DNA of 35,064 nucleotides from Acidobacteria bacterium 13_1_40CM_65_14. GTDB lineage: Bacteria > Acidobacteriota > Vicinamibacteria > Vicinamibacterales > CAVVIG01. The position numbers and the translations under genes were made by a program. The notes below the pieces were generated by a model. It did no database searches. It had not been told where the DNA came from and was given only the letters and a program-made list of their open reading frames with translations. The stretch covers positions 1 through 35,064 of the forward strand of contig MNEX01000138.1 of assembly GCA_001917905.1 (NCBI GenBank), written 5' to 3'. Numbering within the stretch: the stretch's first letter is position 1; each line of letters opens with the position of its first letter. Positions 8,753 to 16,256 of this stretch are shown here, one piece after another.

Positions 8753-10459
8753 TTAATCGGCGGCTGTCTCGACAATCGGTGACGGCCTGCGGATCATCTT
8801 GTGCAGATCCGCCCCGGCCGGCACCATCGGGTACACCGAGTCTTCCTGCTCCACTTTGAAGTCAATCAGCGCGGCTCGCTTGACCCGCCGCGCGGCGTGC
8901 ACCGCGTCGGCCACGTCGCTTCGCTTGGTGACCGTCGTCGCCGCGATGCCGAACGCCTCGGCCAGCTTCGCGAAGTCCGGATTCATCAGCGGCGTCGCCG
9001 CGTAGCGCTTCCCGTAGAAGAACTCCTGCCACTGCCGCACCATGCCGAGATAGCCGTTGTTGATGATCGCAATGTTGACGTCGAGCTGCTCCTGCGCCAC
9101 GGTGGCGAGCTCCGCCATCGTCATCTGGAATCCGCCGTCGCCGACGACGACCCAGACCTCCGAGTCGGGGCACGCGATCTTGGCGCCGATGGCCGCCGGC
9201 AGCGCGAAGCCCATCGTGCCGAGACCGCCGGACGTGACGAGCGATCGCGGCCGCTCGTGTTTGTAGTACTGCGCCTCCCACATCTGATGCTGGCCGACGT
9301 CGGTGACGACGATCGCGTTGCCCTCGGTGAGGCGCCACAAGTCGTTGATGACGTGCGCCGCGTACAGATGACCATCGTCGGGCAATTGCTGGATGTCGCG
9401 GACGGCCGAATCGCCTTTGAGCGCATCGATCCGCCCGTGCCACTCCACCCGATCGCGCCTGGTGACGTGCGGCAGCCATTCGACGAGCGCGGACCGCAGA
9501 TCCTTCGCGATGGCCACGTCGACGCGGACGTTCTTATTGAGCTCGGCGCGATCGATGTCGACGTGGATCTTCCGCGCGGTCGGCGCGTAGGTCTTGAGGT
9601 TGCCGGTGACGCGATCGTCGAACCGCATGCCGAGCGCAATCAGCAGATCCGCTTCCTGGATCGCGTGGTTCACCCACGCCTCGCCGTGCATCCCCATCAT
9701 GCCGAGATTTAGCGGATGTGAGGCCGCGACGCCGCCGATGCCGAGCAGCGTGACGGCGATCGGAATGTTCGCCTGCTCCGCCAGCGCGAGTATTTCGCGC
9801 TCCGCCCCAGACAACATGACGCCGTGGCCGGCGAGAATCAGCGGCCGCTCCGCCGCGTTGATCAACTCCACCGCTTCCCGATAATCGCCATCGCCGGGCA
9901 GCGCATCGTCGTACGCCTCGGTGAGGTGAGGCTCGGCTGCCGCCCAGTCGACTTCGCAGCTGCCCTGCTGGGCATCTTTGGTGATGTCGACGAGCACCGG
10001 CCCGGGACGCCCTGACTTCGCGACCGCGAACGCTTCGAGCACCGCAGGCGCGACATCTTCGGCGCGCGTGACGAGATAGTTGTGTTTCGTAATCGGCAGC
10101 GTGATGCCGGTGATGTCGGTTTCCTGGAACGCGTCGGATCCGATCAGCTTGCTGCCTACCTGGCCGGTGATGCAGACGATCGGCGAGCTGTCCATCATGG
10201 CGGTGGCGATGCCGGTGACCATGTTCGTCGCGCCCGGGCCGGAGGTCGCGATGGCGACGCCGACCCGCCCGCTCGCGCGTGCATAGCCGTCCGCCATGTG
10301 CGTCGCGCCCTGCTCGTGGCGGACGAGGATGTGGCGGATCGGATACCCGAGCATCGCGTCATACGCCGGCAGAATCGCGCCGCCGGGGTACCCGAAGATG
10401 TCGGTGACCCCTTCGCGGACCATCGCTTCCCACAAGATCTGAGCGCCAGTTAGTTTCAT
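8753..10459 (-). CDS. ilvB: acetolactate synthase large (catalytic) subunit
   Basis: 568 residues from the ATG at 10459 (MKLTGAQILWEAM); a longer reading to 10498 is translated repeat DNA. This ThDP- and FAD-dependent enzyme condenses pyruvate with pyruvate or 2-ketobutyrate, the committed step to valine/leucine and isoleucine. The PYR domain has FGYPGGAILPAYDAM and the catalytic glutamate in VRHEQGATHMADGYA. The C-terminal ThDP/Mg motif is GDGGFQM followed by INNGYLGMVRQWQ. Length is normal for the family. The upstream region is GT-rich with only a weak GGGG ribosome site. It is flanked by ilvD (87 bp gap, repeat element) and ilvN (117 bp gap, repeat element). Confidence 0.97.
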   Translation of the reverse strand: MKLTGAQILWEAMVREGVTDIFGYPGGAILPAYDAMLGYPIRHILVRHEQGATHMADGYARASGRVGVAIATSGPGATNMVTGIATAMMDSSPIVCITGQVGSKLIGSDAFQETDITGITLPITKHNYLVTRAEDVAPAVLEAFAVAKSGRPGPVLVDITKDAQQGSCEVDWAAAEPHLTEAYDDALPGDGDYREAVELINAAERPLILAGHGVMLSGAEREILALAEQANIPIAVTLLGIGGVAASHPLNLGMMGMHGEAWVNHAIQEADLLIALGMRFDDRVTGNLKTYAPTARKIHVDIDRAELNKNVRVDVAIAKDLRSALVEWLPHVTRRDRVEWHGRIDALKGDSAVRDIQQLPDDGHLYAAHVINDLWRLTEGNAIVVTDVGQHQMWEAQYYKHERPRSLVTSGGLGTMGFALPAAIGAKIACPDSEVWVVVGDGGFQMTMAELATVAQEQLDVNIAIINNGYLGMVRQWQEFFYGKRYAATPLMNPDFAKLAEAFGIAATTVTKRSDVADAVHAARRVKRAALIDFKVEQEDSVYPMVPAGADLHKMIRRPSPIVETAAD

Positions 10460-10475
10460 CACAACCCCACGACGC

Positions 10476-10540
10476 TCAACGCAGAACTCGCAGAACACGC
10501 AGAACGATTGGCTCTGCGGTTTCAGCGGGTTCTGCGTTGA
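10476..10540. repeat. intergenic inverted periodic repeat (CGCAGAACN type, 9 bp unit)
   Basis: The left arm (10476-10505) has CGCAGAA three times at 9 bp spacing. The right arm (10511-10540) is its inverse, with 25 of 30 positions pairing and a five-base loop. It fills the gap between ilvD and ilvB and is related to the element at 31933-32002. Confidence 0.88.
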
Positions 10541-10546
10541 TCGTTG

Positions 10547-12211
10547 TCATCCGGTTACTGCTCCTGTGGCCGCCGACGATACGAGCCGCGCGTACTTGGC
10601 GAGGACACCTGTCGTGTAGCGCGGCGCCGGCCCGGTCCATTCCGAGAGCCGCTGCTTCAAGACGCTCTCAGCTATCTCGACGTCGAGCTTCCGGTTCGGG
10701 ACGTCGATGACGATGAGGTCTCCGTCGCGAACCGCGGCGAGCGGTCCGCCGCGCGAGGCTTCGGGCGCAATGTGGCCGACCGCGAATCCGCGCGTCGCGC
10801 CGGAGAAGCGTCCGTCGGTCACGAGCGCGACCGACTCGCCAAGGCCTGCGCCGACAATCGCGCCGGTCACCGCGAGCATCTCGCGCATGCCCGGTCCGCC
10901 GCTCGGCCCTTCGTAGCGAATGACGACGACGTCGCCCGGCTTGATCGTTTGATGCTGGACCGCGTCGAACGCGGCCTCTTCACTGTCGAACACGCGCGCC
11001 GGACCGCGATGCTGCAGTCGATTCGCGCCGGAGATTTTCAGCACCGCGCCGTCGGGCGCAAGGCTGCCGCGCAGAATCACGAGCCCGCCGCTGCTCTTCA
11101 ACGCGCGATCCACCGGACGCACGACTTGCTGTCCTGGCGTCTCGACCGCCGTCCTCGCTTCGTCGCCGATGGAGCGTCCGGTCACCGTGCGCGCGGAGCC
11201 GTGCAGAATGCCGGCGTCGAGCAGCCGTTGCGCGACCAGCGCGCTGCCGCCGGCGGCGTGCAGATCGGTCGCAACGAAACGGCCGGACGGTTTGAGATCC
11301 GCGAGCAGCGGCACGCGCGCGCTGATGCGATCGAAGTCGCCGAGCGACAGCTCGAGGCCGGCCTCGTACGCGATCGCCATCAAGTGGAGCACCGCGTTGG
11401 TCGATCCGCCTGTCGTCGCCACCGACGCGATGGCGTTCTCGAGCGCATCCTTGGTGATGATGTCACGCGGCTTGAGGCCCTTGCGCACCAGCGCCATCAC
11501 GCGCTCACCCGCCTCGCGCGCGACCGCGGCCTTCTTCGGATCGTTCGCCGGCACGCTGCCGCTGCCGAGGGCGGCGAGGCCGAGGAACTCGGTCGCAATC
11601 GCCATCGTGTTCGCGGTGAACTGGCCGCCGCACGCTCCCGCGCCGGGACACGCCGAATCCTCGAGCCGGCACAAGTCGGCGTCGCTCATCCGGCCTGCGG
11701 CATGCGCGCCGATCGCCTCGTACACGTCCTGGATCGTCACGTCGTGCCCATTCCACGTACCGGGCGCGATCGATCCCCCGTACAGGACCACGCCCGGCAC
11801 GTTGAGACGCGCCAGCGCCATCGACGCAGCCGGAATCGTCTTGTCGCAGCCGACGAGCACGACGAGACCGTCGAAGCCGTTGCCGCGTGTGACGAGCTCG
11901 ATCGAATCCGCGATCACCTCGCGGCTGACGAGCGACGCACGCATCCCTTCGGTCCCCATCGTGATGCCGTCGGAGATGGAGACGGTGTTGAACTCCATCG
12001 GCGTGCCGCCCGCCGCGCGGATGCCGTCTTTGACGTGCACCGCGAGGTCGCGCAGATGGAAGTTGCAGGGACCGATCTCGATCCAGGTGTTGGCGACGCC
12101 GATGAGCGGTTTTTTCAGATCGCTGTCGGAGAAGCCGACGGCCTTCAGCATCGCGCGGGCGCCGGCGCGGCTCGGGCCGGACGTGAGCGGGTTGCCGCCG
12201 TCGTCGGTCAC
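10547..12211 (-). CDS. ilvD: dihydroxy-acid dehydratase
   Basis: 554 residues if translation starts at the GTG at 12209-12211, which overlaps the pheA stop as GTGA and has GAGG seven bases upstream. The alternative reading to 12379 merely crosses pheA in another frame. The Fe-S enzyme dehydrates dihydroxy acids to 2-keto acids in valine and isoleucine synthesis. Three conserved cysteines for the cluster are present: C49 (EIGPCNFHL), C122 (VGCDKTIPA) and C194 (CPGAGACGGQFTANTM). The C-terminal region has DGRFSGATRGFAVGHIAPEA, typical of IlvD/Edd. The length matches IlvD rather than phosphogluconate dehydratase (about 600), and the operon context agrees. Confidence 0.96.
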   Translation of the reverse strand: MTDDGGNPLTSGPSRAGARAMLKAVGFSDSDLKKPLIGVANTWIEIGPCNFHLRDLAVHVKDGIRAAGGTPMEFNTVSISDGITMGTEGMRASLVSREVIADSIELVTRGNGFDGLVVLVGCDKTIPAASMALARLNVPGVVLYGGSIAPGTWNGHDVTIQDVYEAIGAHAAGRMSDADLCRLEDSACPGAGACGGQFTANTMAIATEFLGLAALGSGSVPANDPKKAAVAREAGERVMALVRKGLKPRDIITKDALENAIASVATTGGSTNAVLHLMAIAYEAGLELSLGDFDRISARVPLLADLKPSGRFVATDLHAAGGSALVAQRLLDAGILHGSARTVTGRSIGDEARTAVETPGQQVVRPVDRALKSSGGLVILRGSLAPDGAVLKISGANRLQHRGPARVFDSEEAAFDAVQHQTIKPGDVVVIRYEGPSGGPGMREMLAVTGAIVGAGLGESVALVTDGRFSGATRGFAVGHIAPEASRGGPLAAVRDGDLIVIDVPNRKLDVEIAESVLKQRLSEWTGPAPRYTTGVLAKYARLVSSAATGAVTG

Positions 12212-13062
12212 GACACCACCTCGAACGGATCCGGCGATCGCTCCTCGCGCGACTTCCAGCTCGCGTACGATCCGAGCGTCCGCAGCGTCGGCGCGAATTC
12301 CGCGAGATGGCCGAGCGCGCGCGCGCACGTCAGGTTGTCGCGCGCCGCGGCGAGATCCGCGTAGAAGAGGTACTCCCACGGACGGCCCGGAATCGGCCGC
12401 GATTCGAGCTTCGTCAGGTCCACGCCGCGCAGCGCGAACACACTGAGCGCCTTGAACAGCGCGCCCGGTTCGTTCGCCACGGTGAAGACGATGGTCGTCT
12501 TGTCGGCGACCGTGTTCTTCAGCGGACGGCGGCCGATGACGATGAAGCGGGTGATGTTGTCGTCGTAGTCCTGCACCGACGAGGCGAGCGGCACGAGCCC
12601 GAAGACTTCGCCCGCGCGCGCCGAGGCGATCGCCGCGGCATCACGCGCGCCGGAATCGGCGACCATCTTCGCGCTGCCGGCCGTGTCGTAGGTCGCGATG
12701 ACCTCGACGCCTTTCAGCGTGCCCAGAAAGCGCTCGCACTGGGCCAGTCCCTGCGGATGCGAGTAGACGCGCTTGAGGCCGTCGAGCGTCACGCCGGGCA
12801 GCGCGAGCAGATGGTGCACGACCGGCAGCTCGACCTCGCCGACGATCGGCAGCTCGTGCGACAGCAGCAGATCGTAGTTGCGGTGAATGCTGCCGCCGAT
12901 CGAATTCTCGATCGGCAGCACGCCGTAGCTCGCCGCCCCGCCGTTGACGGCGTCGAACACTTCCTCGAAGCTGCGAAACGGCACGAGCTGCGCGTCGGGA
13001 TCGACCCGCCGTGCCGCCGCTTCGCTGAACGCGCCCGGTTCGCCTTGATAGCCGATTCTCAT
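12208..13062 (-). CDS. pheA: prephenate dehydratase (monofunctional, with ACT domain)
   Basis: 284 residues from the ATG at 13062. It converts prephenate to phenylpyruvate in phenylalanine synthesis. The substrate-binding domain starts with MRIGYQGEPGAFSE, and the catalytic TRF motif is in DDNITRFIVIG. A C-terminal ACT domain carries LTKLESRPIPGRPWEYLFY, the ESRP effector site for phenylalanine. No chorismate mutase domain is present. It is the first structural gene after the leader peptide and attenuator at 13074-13188, and it overlaps ilvD by four bases, so it should be expressed with the branched-chain genes. That pairing is unusual, because the leader senses branched-chain residues and not Phe. 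Confidence 0.96.
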   Translation of the reverse strand: MRIGYQGEPGAFSEAAARRVDPDAQLVPFRSFEEVFDAVNGGAASYGVLPIENSIGGSIHRNYDLLLSHELPIVGEVELPVVHHLLALPGVTLDGLKRVYSHPQGLAQCERFLGTLKGVEVIATYDTAGSAKMVADSGARDAAAIASARAGEVFGLVPLASSVQDYDDNITRFIVIGRRPLKNTVADKTTIVFTVANEPGALFKALSVFALRGVDLTKLESRPIPGRPWEYLFYADLAAARDNLTCARALGHLAEFAPTLRTLGSYASWKSREERSPDPFEVVS

Positions 13063-13073
13063 GGCTGTACACC

Positions 13074-13105
13074 AAAAAGGCCGTCATCCCTGGCGGTTGA
13101 CGGCC
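13074..13105 (-). terminator. intrinsic terminator of the ilv leader (segments 3:4)
   Basis: On the minus strand GGCCGTCA (13098-13105) and TGACGGCC (13079-13086) form a perfect eight-pair stem with an 11-base loop, followed at once by TTTTT (13074-13078). It sits 11 bases before the pheA start codon, between the leader peptide and the first structural gene, the position of an attenuator. Confidence 0.88.
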
Positions 13106-13131
13106 CCCGAAACCTGCTCGATGTGGACCCG

Positions 13132-13188
13132 TCAGCCGCTGGCGCTTAGGCGCCCAATAAGCACGACAAGGACGGGAATCGAGGACAT
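13132..13188 (-). CDS. ilv leader peptide (18 aa)
   Basis: The ORF reads MSSIPVLVVLIGRLSASG and stops with TGA. Eight of 18 residues are Ile, Val or Leu, seven of them within positions 4-11. The run is placed just upstream of the antiterminator segment, as expected for a peptide whose translation senses charged branched-chain tRNAs. No Shine-Dalgarno sequence is visible. A possible -10 box lies about ten bases upstream, so the message may be nearly leaderless. It precedes pheA-ilvDBNC. It was too short for ordinary gene calling. Confidence 0.8.
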   Translation of the reverse strand: MSSIPVLVVLIGRLSASG

Positions 13189-13197
13189 CGTAGACGT

Positions 13198-13228
13198 ATT
13201 AGACAGGGCCAGGGGGTTAGAAGTCCAA
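13198..13228 (-). promoter_or_regulatory. possible promoter of the ilv leader transcript
   Basis: On the minus strand TTGGAC (13223-13228) resembles a -35 box and TCTAAT (13198-13203) a -10 box. The 19-base spacing is longer than ideal. The placement just before the leader ORF fits, but the call is weak. Confidence 0.35.
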
Positions 13229-13264
13229 TTGATAATAATTACCTGTGTATAAGCGAATCGAATC

Positions 13265-13819
13265 CTAGAGCTTGGGCAGCGTCACCCCGCGCTGGGCCTG
13301 GTACTTCCCCTTTTTGTCCTTGTACGACACCGCGCAGACCTCGTCGCTCTGAAAGAACAGGACCTGGGCGATGCCTTCGTTCGCGTAGATCTTGGCGGGC
13401 AGCGGCGTCGTGTTCGAGATCTCGAGCGTCACGTGCCCTTCCCACTCCGGCTCGAACGGCGTCACGTTGACGATGATCCCGCAGCGCGCGTAGGTGGATT
13501 TGCCGAGACACACCGTCAGGATGTCGCGCGGAATCCGGAAGTACTCAATCGTGCTGGCAAGGGCGAACGAATTCGGGGGAATGATGCAGACGTCGGCCTT
13601 GATGTCGACGAACGACTTCGGATCGAAATTCTTCGGGTCGACGACCGTGTTGAAGACGTTGGTGAAGACCTTGAACTCGTCGCCGACGCGGACGTCGTAG
13701 CCGTAGGACGAGACGCCGTAGGAGATGACGCCGCTGCGCACCTGACCGTCGACGAAGGGCTCGATCATCTTGTGCTCGAGCGCCATGCGCTTGATCCAGG
13801 TGTCGGGTCTGATACTCAT
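13265..13819 (-). CDS. dcd: dCTP deaminase
   Basis: 184 residues from the ATG at 13819 ([13 protein letters not shown]); the extra codons up to 13870 run into a repeat and are not family-like. The homotrimeric enzyme deaminates dCTP to dUTP for thymidylate supply. The conserved nucleotide-binding motif GKSTYARCG, the catalytic-glutamate segment [13 protein letters not shown], and the C-terminal QRGVTLPKL lid are present. A bifunctional dCTP deaminase/dUTPase cannot be excluded, since both share these motifs. It lies upstream of the ilv leader on the same strand with only a short gap, and its ribosome site (AGGA) directly abuts the start codon. Confidence 0.93.
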   Translation of the reverse strand: MSIRPDTWIKRMALEHKMIEPFVDGQVRSGVISYGVSSYGYDVRVGDEFKVFTNVFNTVVDPKNFDPKSFVDIKADVCIIPPNSFALASTIEYFRIPRDILTVCLGKSTYARCGIIVNVTPFEPEWEGHVTLEISNTTPLPAKIYANEGIAQVLFFQSDEVCAVSYKDKKGKYQAQRGVTLPKL

Positions 13820-13856
13820 TCCTGATCGTGCCGCCGCTCGGGCTGTTTTTTTCTGC

Positions 13857-13937
13857 TCGCGGGGCCCCATCCCCGCTCGCCTCGCTCGCGCATTCGCGCT
13901 CGCAAGAGCCGCAGGCTCCCGCTCGCGGCGGTCGTTA
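13857..13937. repeat. GC-rich dispersed intergenic repeat (GCTCGCGGGGCCCC type)
   Basis: It begins GCTCGCGGGGCCCCATCCCC and ends TTCGCGCTCGCAAGAGCCGC followed by AGGC and a CCCGC tract. Both ends recur at 16257-16375, where an extra 40 bp hairpin is inserted between them. It is located between dcd and the DUF2905 gene. Confidence 0.75.
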
Positions 13938-13961
13938 TGGGCGACTGTCTGCTTGCGGAGC

Positions 13962-14168
13962 TCACCGTCTGAACAGCGCGAGAAGCAGCGTGAGAACGAT
14001 ACTCAGGACGATCGAGGTGGTTAGCGGAACGTAGAACGTGAAGTTGTCACGTTTGACGTAGAAGTCGCCGGGCAGCCGGAACAACGGCACACCGAGCATC
14101 ATCACGAGACCGACGCCCGCGATCGCGACACCAAGGAGAACGAGCGTCTTAGCCACATTCGTTGCCAC
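13962..14168 (-). CDS. DUF2905 family small membrane protein
   Basis: About 68 residues from the GTG at 14168; a second GTG at 14156 (VAKTLVLLG) is equally possible. Two hydrophobic segments flank the family hallmark [20 protein letters not shown], and the protein ends in [10 protein letters not shown]. Function is unknown. A longer reading to 14201 adds MSPVSPVVERF, which is only the translated arm of the adjoining repeat. The GGAGAGG close to the GTG at 14168 is contributed by the edge of that repeat. It lies between ndk and dcd on the same strand. Confidence 0.8.
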   Translation of the reverse strand: MATNVAKTLVLLGVAIAGVGLVMMLGVPLFRLPGDFYVKRDNFTFYVPLTTSIVLSIVLTLLLALFRR

Positions 14169-14170
14169 GA

Positions 14171-14269
14171 ACCTCTCCACCACGGGGGACACGGGGGACA
14201 CGGAGCTTTGACCGGGCGCGCCGTACGACCTTTCCTCCGTGTCCTTGGTGTCCTCTGTGGTGGAGAGTT
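14171..14269. repeat. intergenic inverted periodic repeat (CACGGGGGA type, 9 bp unit)
   Basis: The left arm (14171-14205) repeats CACGGGGGA with exact 9 bp spacing. The right arm (14235-14269) is its inverse, with about 30 of 35 positions matching and several differences that are G:T compatible. It fills the gap between ndk and DUF2905. It is the same family as the element at 4640-4730, far away on the contig. Confidence 0.88.
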
Positions 14270-14276
14270 CTCACGA

Positions 14277-14693
14277 TCAAATCAGTTCGATACCCGCGAA
14301 GAAGTACCCGATTTCATACGCGGCCGTGTGCGGCGCGTCGGACCCGTGTGTAGCATTGCGCTCAATCGACTGACCAAATTCCTTCCGCAGCGTGCCCGGA
14401 TCCGCCTTGGCGGGATCGGTCACCCCCATCAGCGTCCGCCACTTCTTGATGGCGTCGGGCGCTTCGAGCGCCATCACAATTGCCGGTCCGGACGACATCA
14501 ATTCAGTCAGACTTTTGAAAAACGGACGGTCACGATGCACGGCGTAGAAGCCTTCCGCGTCCCGCTTTGACATCCGCACGAGTCTCATGGCACGAATCTG
14601 GAATCCAGAGTCTTCGATGCGCTGCACGATTTTGCCGGCGAGATGCCGTTCCACGGCATCAGGCTTGATGATCGCCAACGTCCGCTCGGTCAT
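14277..14693 (-). CDS. ndk: nucleoside diphosphate kinase
   Basis: 138 residues. It transfers the terminal phosphate between nucleoside triphosphates and diphosphates through a phosphohistidine. The family start MTERTLAIIKPDAVERHLAG, the central segment FYAVHRDRPFFKSL, and the active-site NATHGSD (H116) are all intact. Length is normal. The start ATG follows a perfect TATAAT by six bases, so the transcript may be leaderless. It is divergent from the small ORF at 14746 and upstream of DUF2905 and dcd. Confidence 0.97.
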   Translation of the reverse strand: MTERTLAIIKPDAVERHLAGKIVQRIEDSGFQIRAMRLVRMSKRDAEGFYAVHRDRPFFKSLTELMSSGPAIVMALEAPDAIKKWRTLMGVTDPAKADPGTLRKEFGQSIERNATHGSDAPHTAAYEIGYFFAGIELI

Positions 14694-14699
14694 CGGCCG

Positions 14700-14705
14700 A
14701 TTATA
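14700..14705 (-). promoter_or_regulatory. -10 box of ndk, leaderless arrangement
   Basis: TATAAT on the minus strand ends six bases before the ndk ATG at 14693, which would put transcription start at or next to the start codon. No clear -35 is visible. The same spacing is seen at 26247-26252. Confidence 0.5.
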
Positions 14706-14745
14706 ACAGGCGCTAACTCAGCCACTGGGACGCGAGGAGACGCAT

Positions 14746-14937
14746 ATGACGCCGATGGCGATGAAACAGCAGGACGATCAGGACGCCCACAAGGGCGCCA
14801 TCGAAGGTGACCGCCCCTACGATGAACAGTACGGCAATCCGCATGGTGACGGCGTCGATGAAAACGGGCTCCCTGACGATCCGGTCGCGATCTGTGAGGA
14901 TGTCATCGGTGCCAACGAGGACGAATCGCAGGGGTGA
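14746..14937 (+). CDS. small acidic hypothetical protein (63 aa)
   Basis: An ATG follows GAGGAGACGCAT, a strong Shine-Dalgarno (GAGGAG) at good spacing. The product is hydrophilic and acidic (many Asp, Glu, Gly; for example GDGVDENGLPDDPVAICEDV) with one cysteine and no membrane segment. I do not recognise the family. It is divergent from ndk with 52 bp between the starts, and no gene overlaps it on either strand. The ribosome site makes it more likely real than chance. Confidence 0.55.
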   Translation: MTPMAMKQQDDQDAHKGAIEGDRPYDEQYGNPHGDGVDENGLPDDPVAICEDVIGANEDESQG

Positions 14938-14952
14938 CGAATCTGCGGTCTT

Positions 14953-15176
14953 GCGATCGGGCGATCGGCGATCGGCTTCGCTTTATCTAAGGATGTCGGT
15001 ATCTCGACCGCTGCCATGGCTGGCGCGTGCAAGCCCAGCCATGACCCCACACGAACGATCACCGGCGAGGGAGAAAGAGCGCCAACAGAGGCAGGTGCGA
15101 TCGAAGAATCGGCGATCTGGCGATCGGACATCGGGCGATCGCGATCGCCGATCACCCGATCGCCGATCACCCGATT
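14953..15176. repeat. GCGATCG-rich repeat region with inverted arrays
   Basis: Clusters of GCGATCGG at about 14953-14977 and 15098-15142 face the inverse array (15142-15176), in which GATCGCCGATCACCC occurs twice at 15 bp spacing. The junction is GCGATCGCGATCGC. It lies between the small ORF and the end of korB, two convergent genes, so it could also act as a bidirectional end signal. No gene is seen in the 240 bp. Confidence 0.7.
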
Positions 15177-15179
15177 CAG

Positions 15180-16208
15180 CTACCGAAGGCTCTCCATAAT
15201 CTCATCGAGCGCTTCCTTCCCCGGTCGGACTTTCTCGAGCGGAAGCGTGGCGAGTGGTTCATCGATCAGATTCAGTAGCTCCAGGAAATCGTCGCGATCC
15301 GGTTCGATGTAGATGAGGCCGGTCGCGAACTCGCCGCGCCGGGCGGTTTCGTGCAGGCGCTTCAGCGCGCTGATCTTGTCCGTTGGATCGTACTGCTCTT
15401 CCAGCTTTCGCAAGTACAGCCTCGACCCGTCGTGCATCGTCACTTCCTGCGTCGAGCCCGGTTCGTAGTCGACCGTGATGTCCTCGAAGAACGGGACGAA
15501 GCTGACCTCTTCGAGCGGATCGTCGTGGTCCTTCACGTACGCGTAGCTCTTGGTCGATCCCTCGTGATCGTTGAAGGTGACGCAGGGCGAGATGACGTCG
15601 AGCATCACCGTGCCGCGGTGCGCCAGCGCCGCCTTGAGCAGCGAGAGCAGCTGCTTCTTGTCGCCCGAGAACGACCGCGCGACGAAAGTCGCCCCGAGCT
15701 CGACGGCGAGCGCGCAGGTGTCGATCGGCGGCAGATCGTTGACGACGCCGGTCTTGAGCTTCGACCCGAGATCCGCCGTCGGCGAGAACTGGCCCTTGGT
15801 CAGGCCGTAGCAGCCGTTGTCCTCGATGATGTAGATGATCGGCAGGTTGCGGCGCATCAAGTGCACGAACTGGCCGATCCCGATCGCGCCCGTGTCGCCG
15901 TCGCCGCTGACGCCAATCGCGATCAGCTTCTTGTTGGCGAGCATCGCACCAGTGCCGACCGACGGCATGCGGCCGTGCACGGCGTTGAAGCCGTGCGACC
16001 CGCCCAGGAAGTACGCCGGGCTCTTGCTCGAACAGCCGATCCCGGACAGCTTGATCACCTGCCGCGGATCGACGCCCATCTCGTAGAAGGCGTCGATGAT
16101 CCGTTCGGAAATCGCGTTGTGGCCGCAGCCGGCGCAGAGCGTCGTCTTGCCGCCTTTGTAAATCTGTGGTTCCAGTCCGATTCGATTGACTCTGATTGGT
16201 GTCGCCAT
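15180..16208 (-). CDS. korB: 2-oxoacid:ferredoxin oxidoreductase, beta subunit (2-oxoglutarate type by context)
   Basis: 342 residues. It holds the ThDP-binding and [4Fe-4S] part of the enzyme that turns 2-oxoglutarate into succinyl-CoA with ferredoxin. The cluster cysteines are visible: C25 and C28 (CAGCGH), C59 (GIGCSSK) and C209 (ISPCVTF). The ThDP/Mg motif is SGDGDTGAIGIGQF with EDNGCYGLTKGQFSPT. Downstream of korA in the sucC-sucD-korA-korB run, it is assigned to 2-oxoglutarate rather than pyruvate because of the succinyl-CoA synthetase neighbours. The 234 bp gap to korA holds a large repeat. No strong ribosome site is seen. Confidence 0.93.
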   Translation of the reverse strand: MATPIRVNRIGLEPQIYKGGKTTLCAGCGHNAISERIIDAFYEMGVDPRQVIKLSGIGCSSKSPAYFLGGSHGFNAVHGRMPSVGTGAMLANKKLIAIGVSGDGDTGAIGIGQFVHLMRRNLPIIYIIEDNGCYGLTKGQFSPTADLGSKLKTGVVNDLPPIDTCALAVELGATFVARSFSGDKKQLLSLLKAALAHRGTVMLDVISPCVTFNDHEGSTKSYAYVKDHDDPLEEVSFVPFFEDITVDYEPGSTQEVTMHDGSRLYLRKLEEQYDPTDKISALKRLHETARRGEFATGLIYIEPDRDDFLELLNLIDEPLATLPLEKVRPGKEALDEIMESLR

Positions 16209-16256
16209 AAACTTTTTTTACTTTGCGGCGGGCCCATCCCGCCGACCTTTATTTAT

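Larger units (their letters stand above)
13074..13188 (-). promoter_or_regulatory. branched-chain amino acid transcription attenuator
   Basis: Four mutually exclusive segments can be read in transcript order. Segment 1, CCCGTC (13171-13176), lies in leader codons 5-6. Segment 2, GCGGCTGACGG (13129-13139), overlaps the leader stop, and its GACGGG end pairs perfectly with segment 1. Segment 3, CCGTCAACCGC (13093-13103), pairs with segment 2 at 10 of 11 positions. Segment 4 (13079-13086) pairs with segment 3 to make the terminator. A ribosome stalled on Ile/Val/Leu codons would leave segment 2 free to sequester segment 3 and allow read-through. A ribosome reaching the stop codon would cover segment 2 and permit termination. 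A small extra hairpin, GGCGC-CTAA-GCGCC (13141-13154), lies between. All pairings are seen in sequence; the mechanism is inferred from known enterobacterial ilv attenuators. Confidence 0.85.

Noticed and set aside
10544-12364. 606-codon plus-strand open frame
   Set aside because: It is antisense to ilvD, whose motifs and length are convincing; the composition is typical of GC-rich antisense frames.
14953-15176. GCGATCGC-rich block as a replication origin or a HIP1-type cyanobacterial signature
   Set aside because: There are no DnaA boxes or AT-rich unwinding region, and gene content is not cyanobacterial; it fits the intergenic repeat pattern instead.
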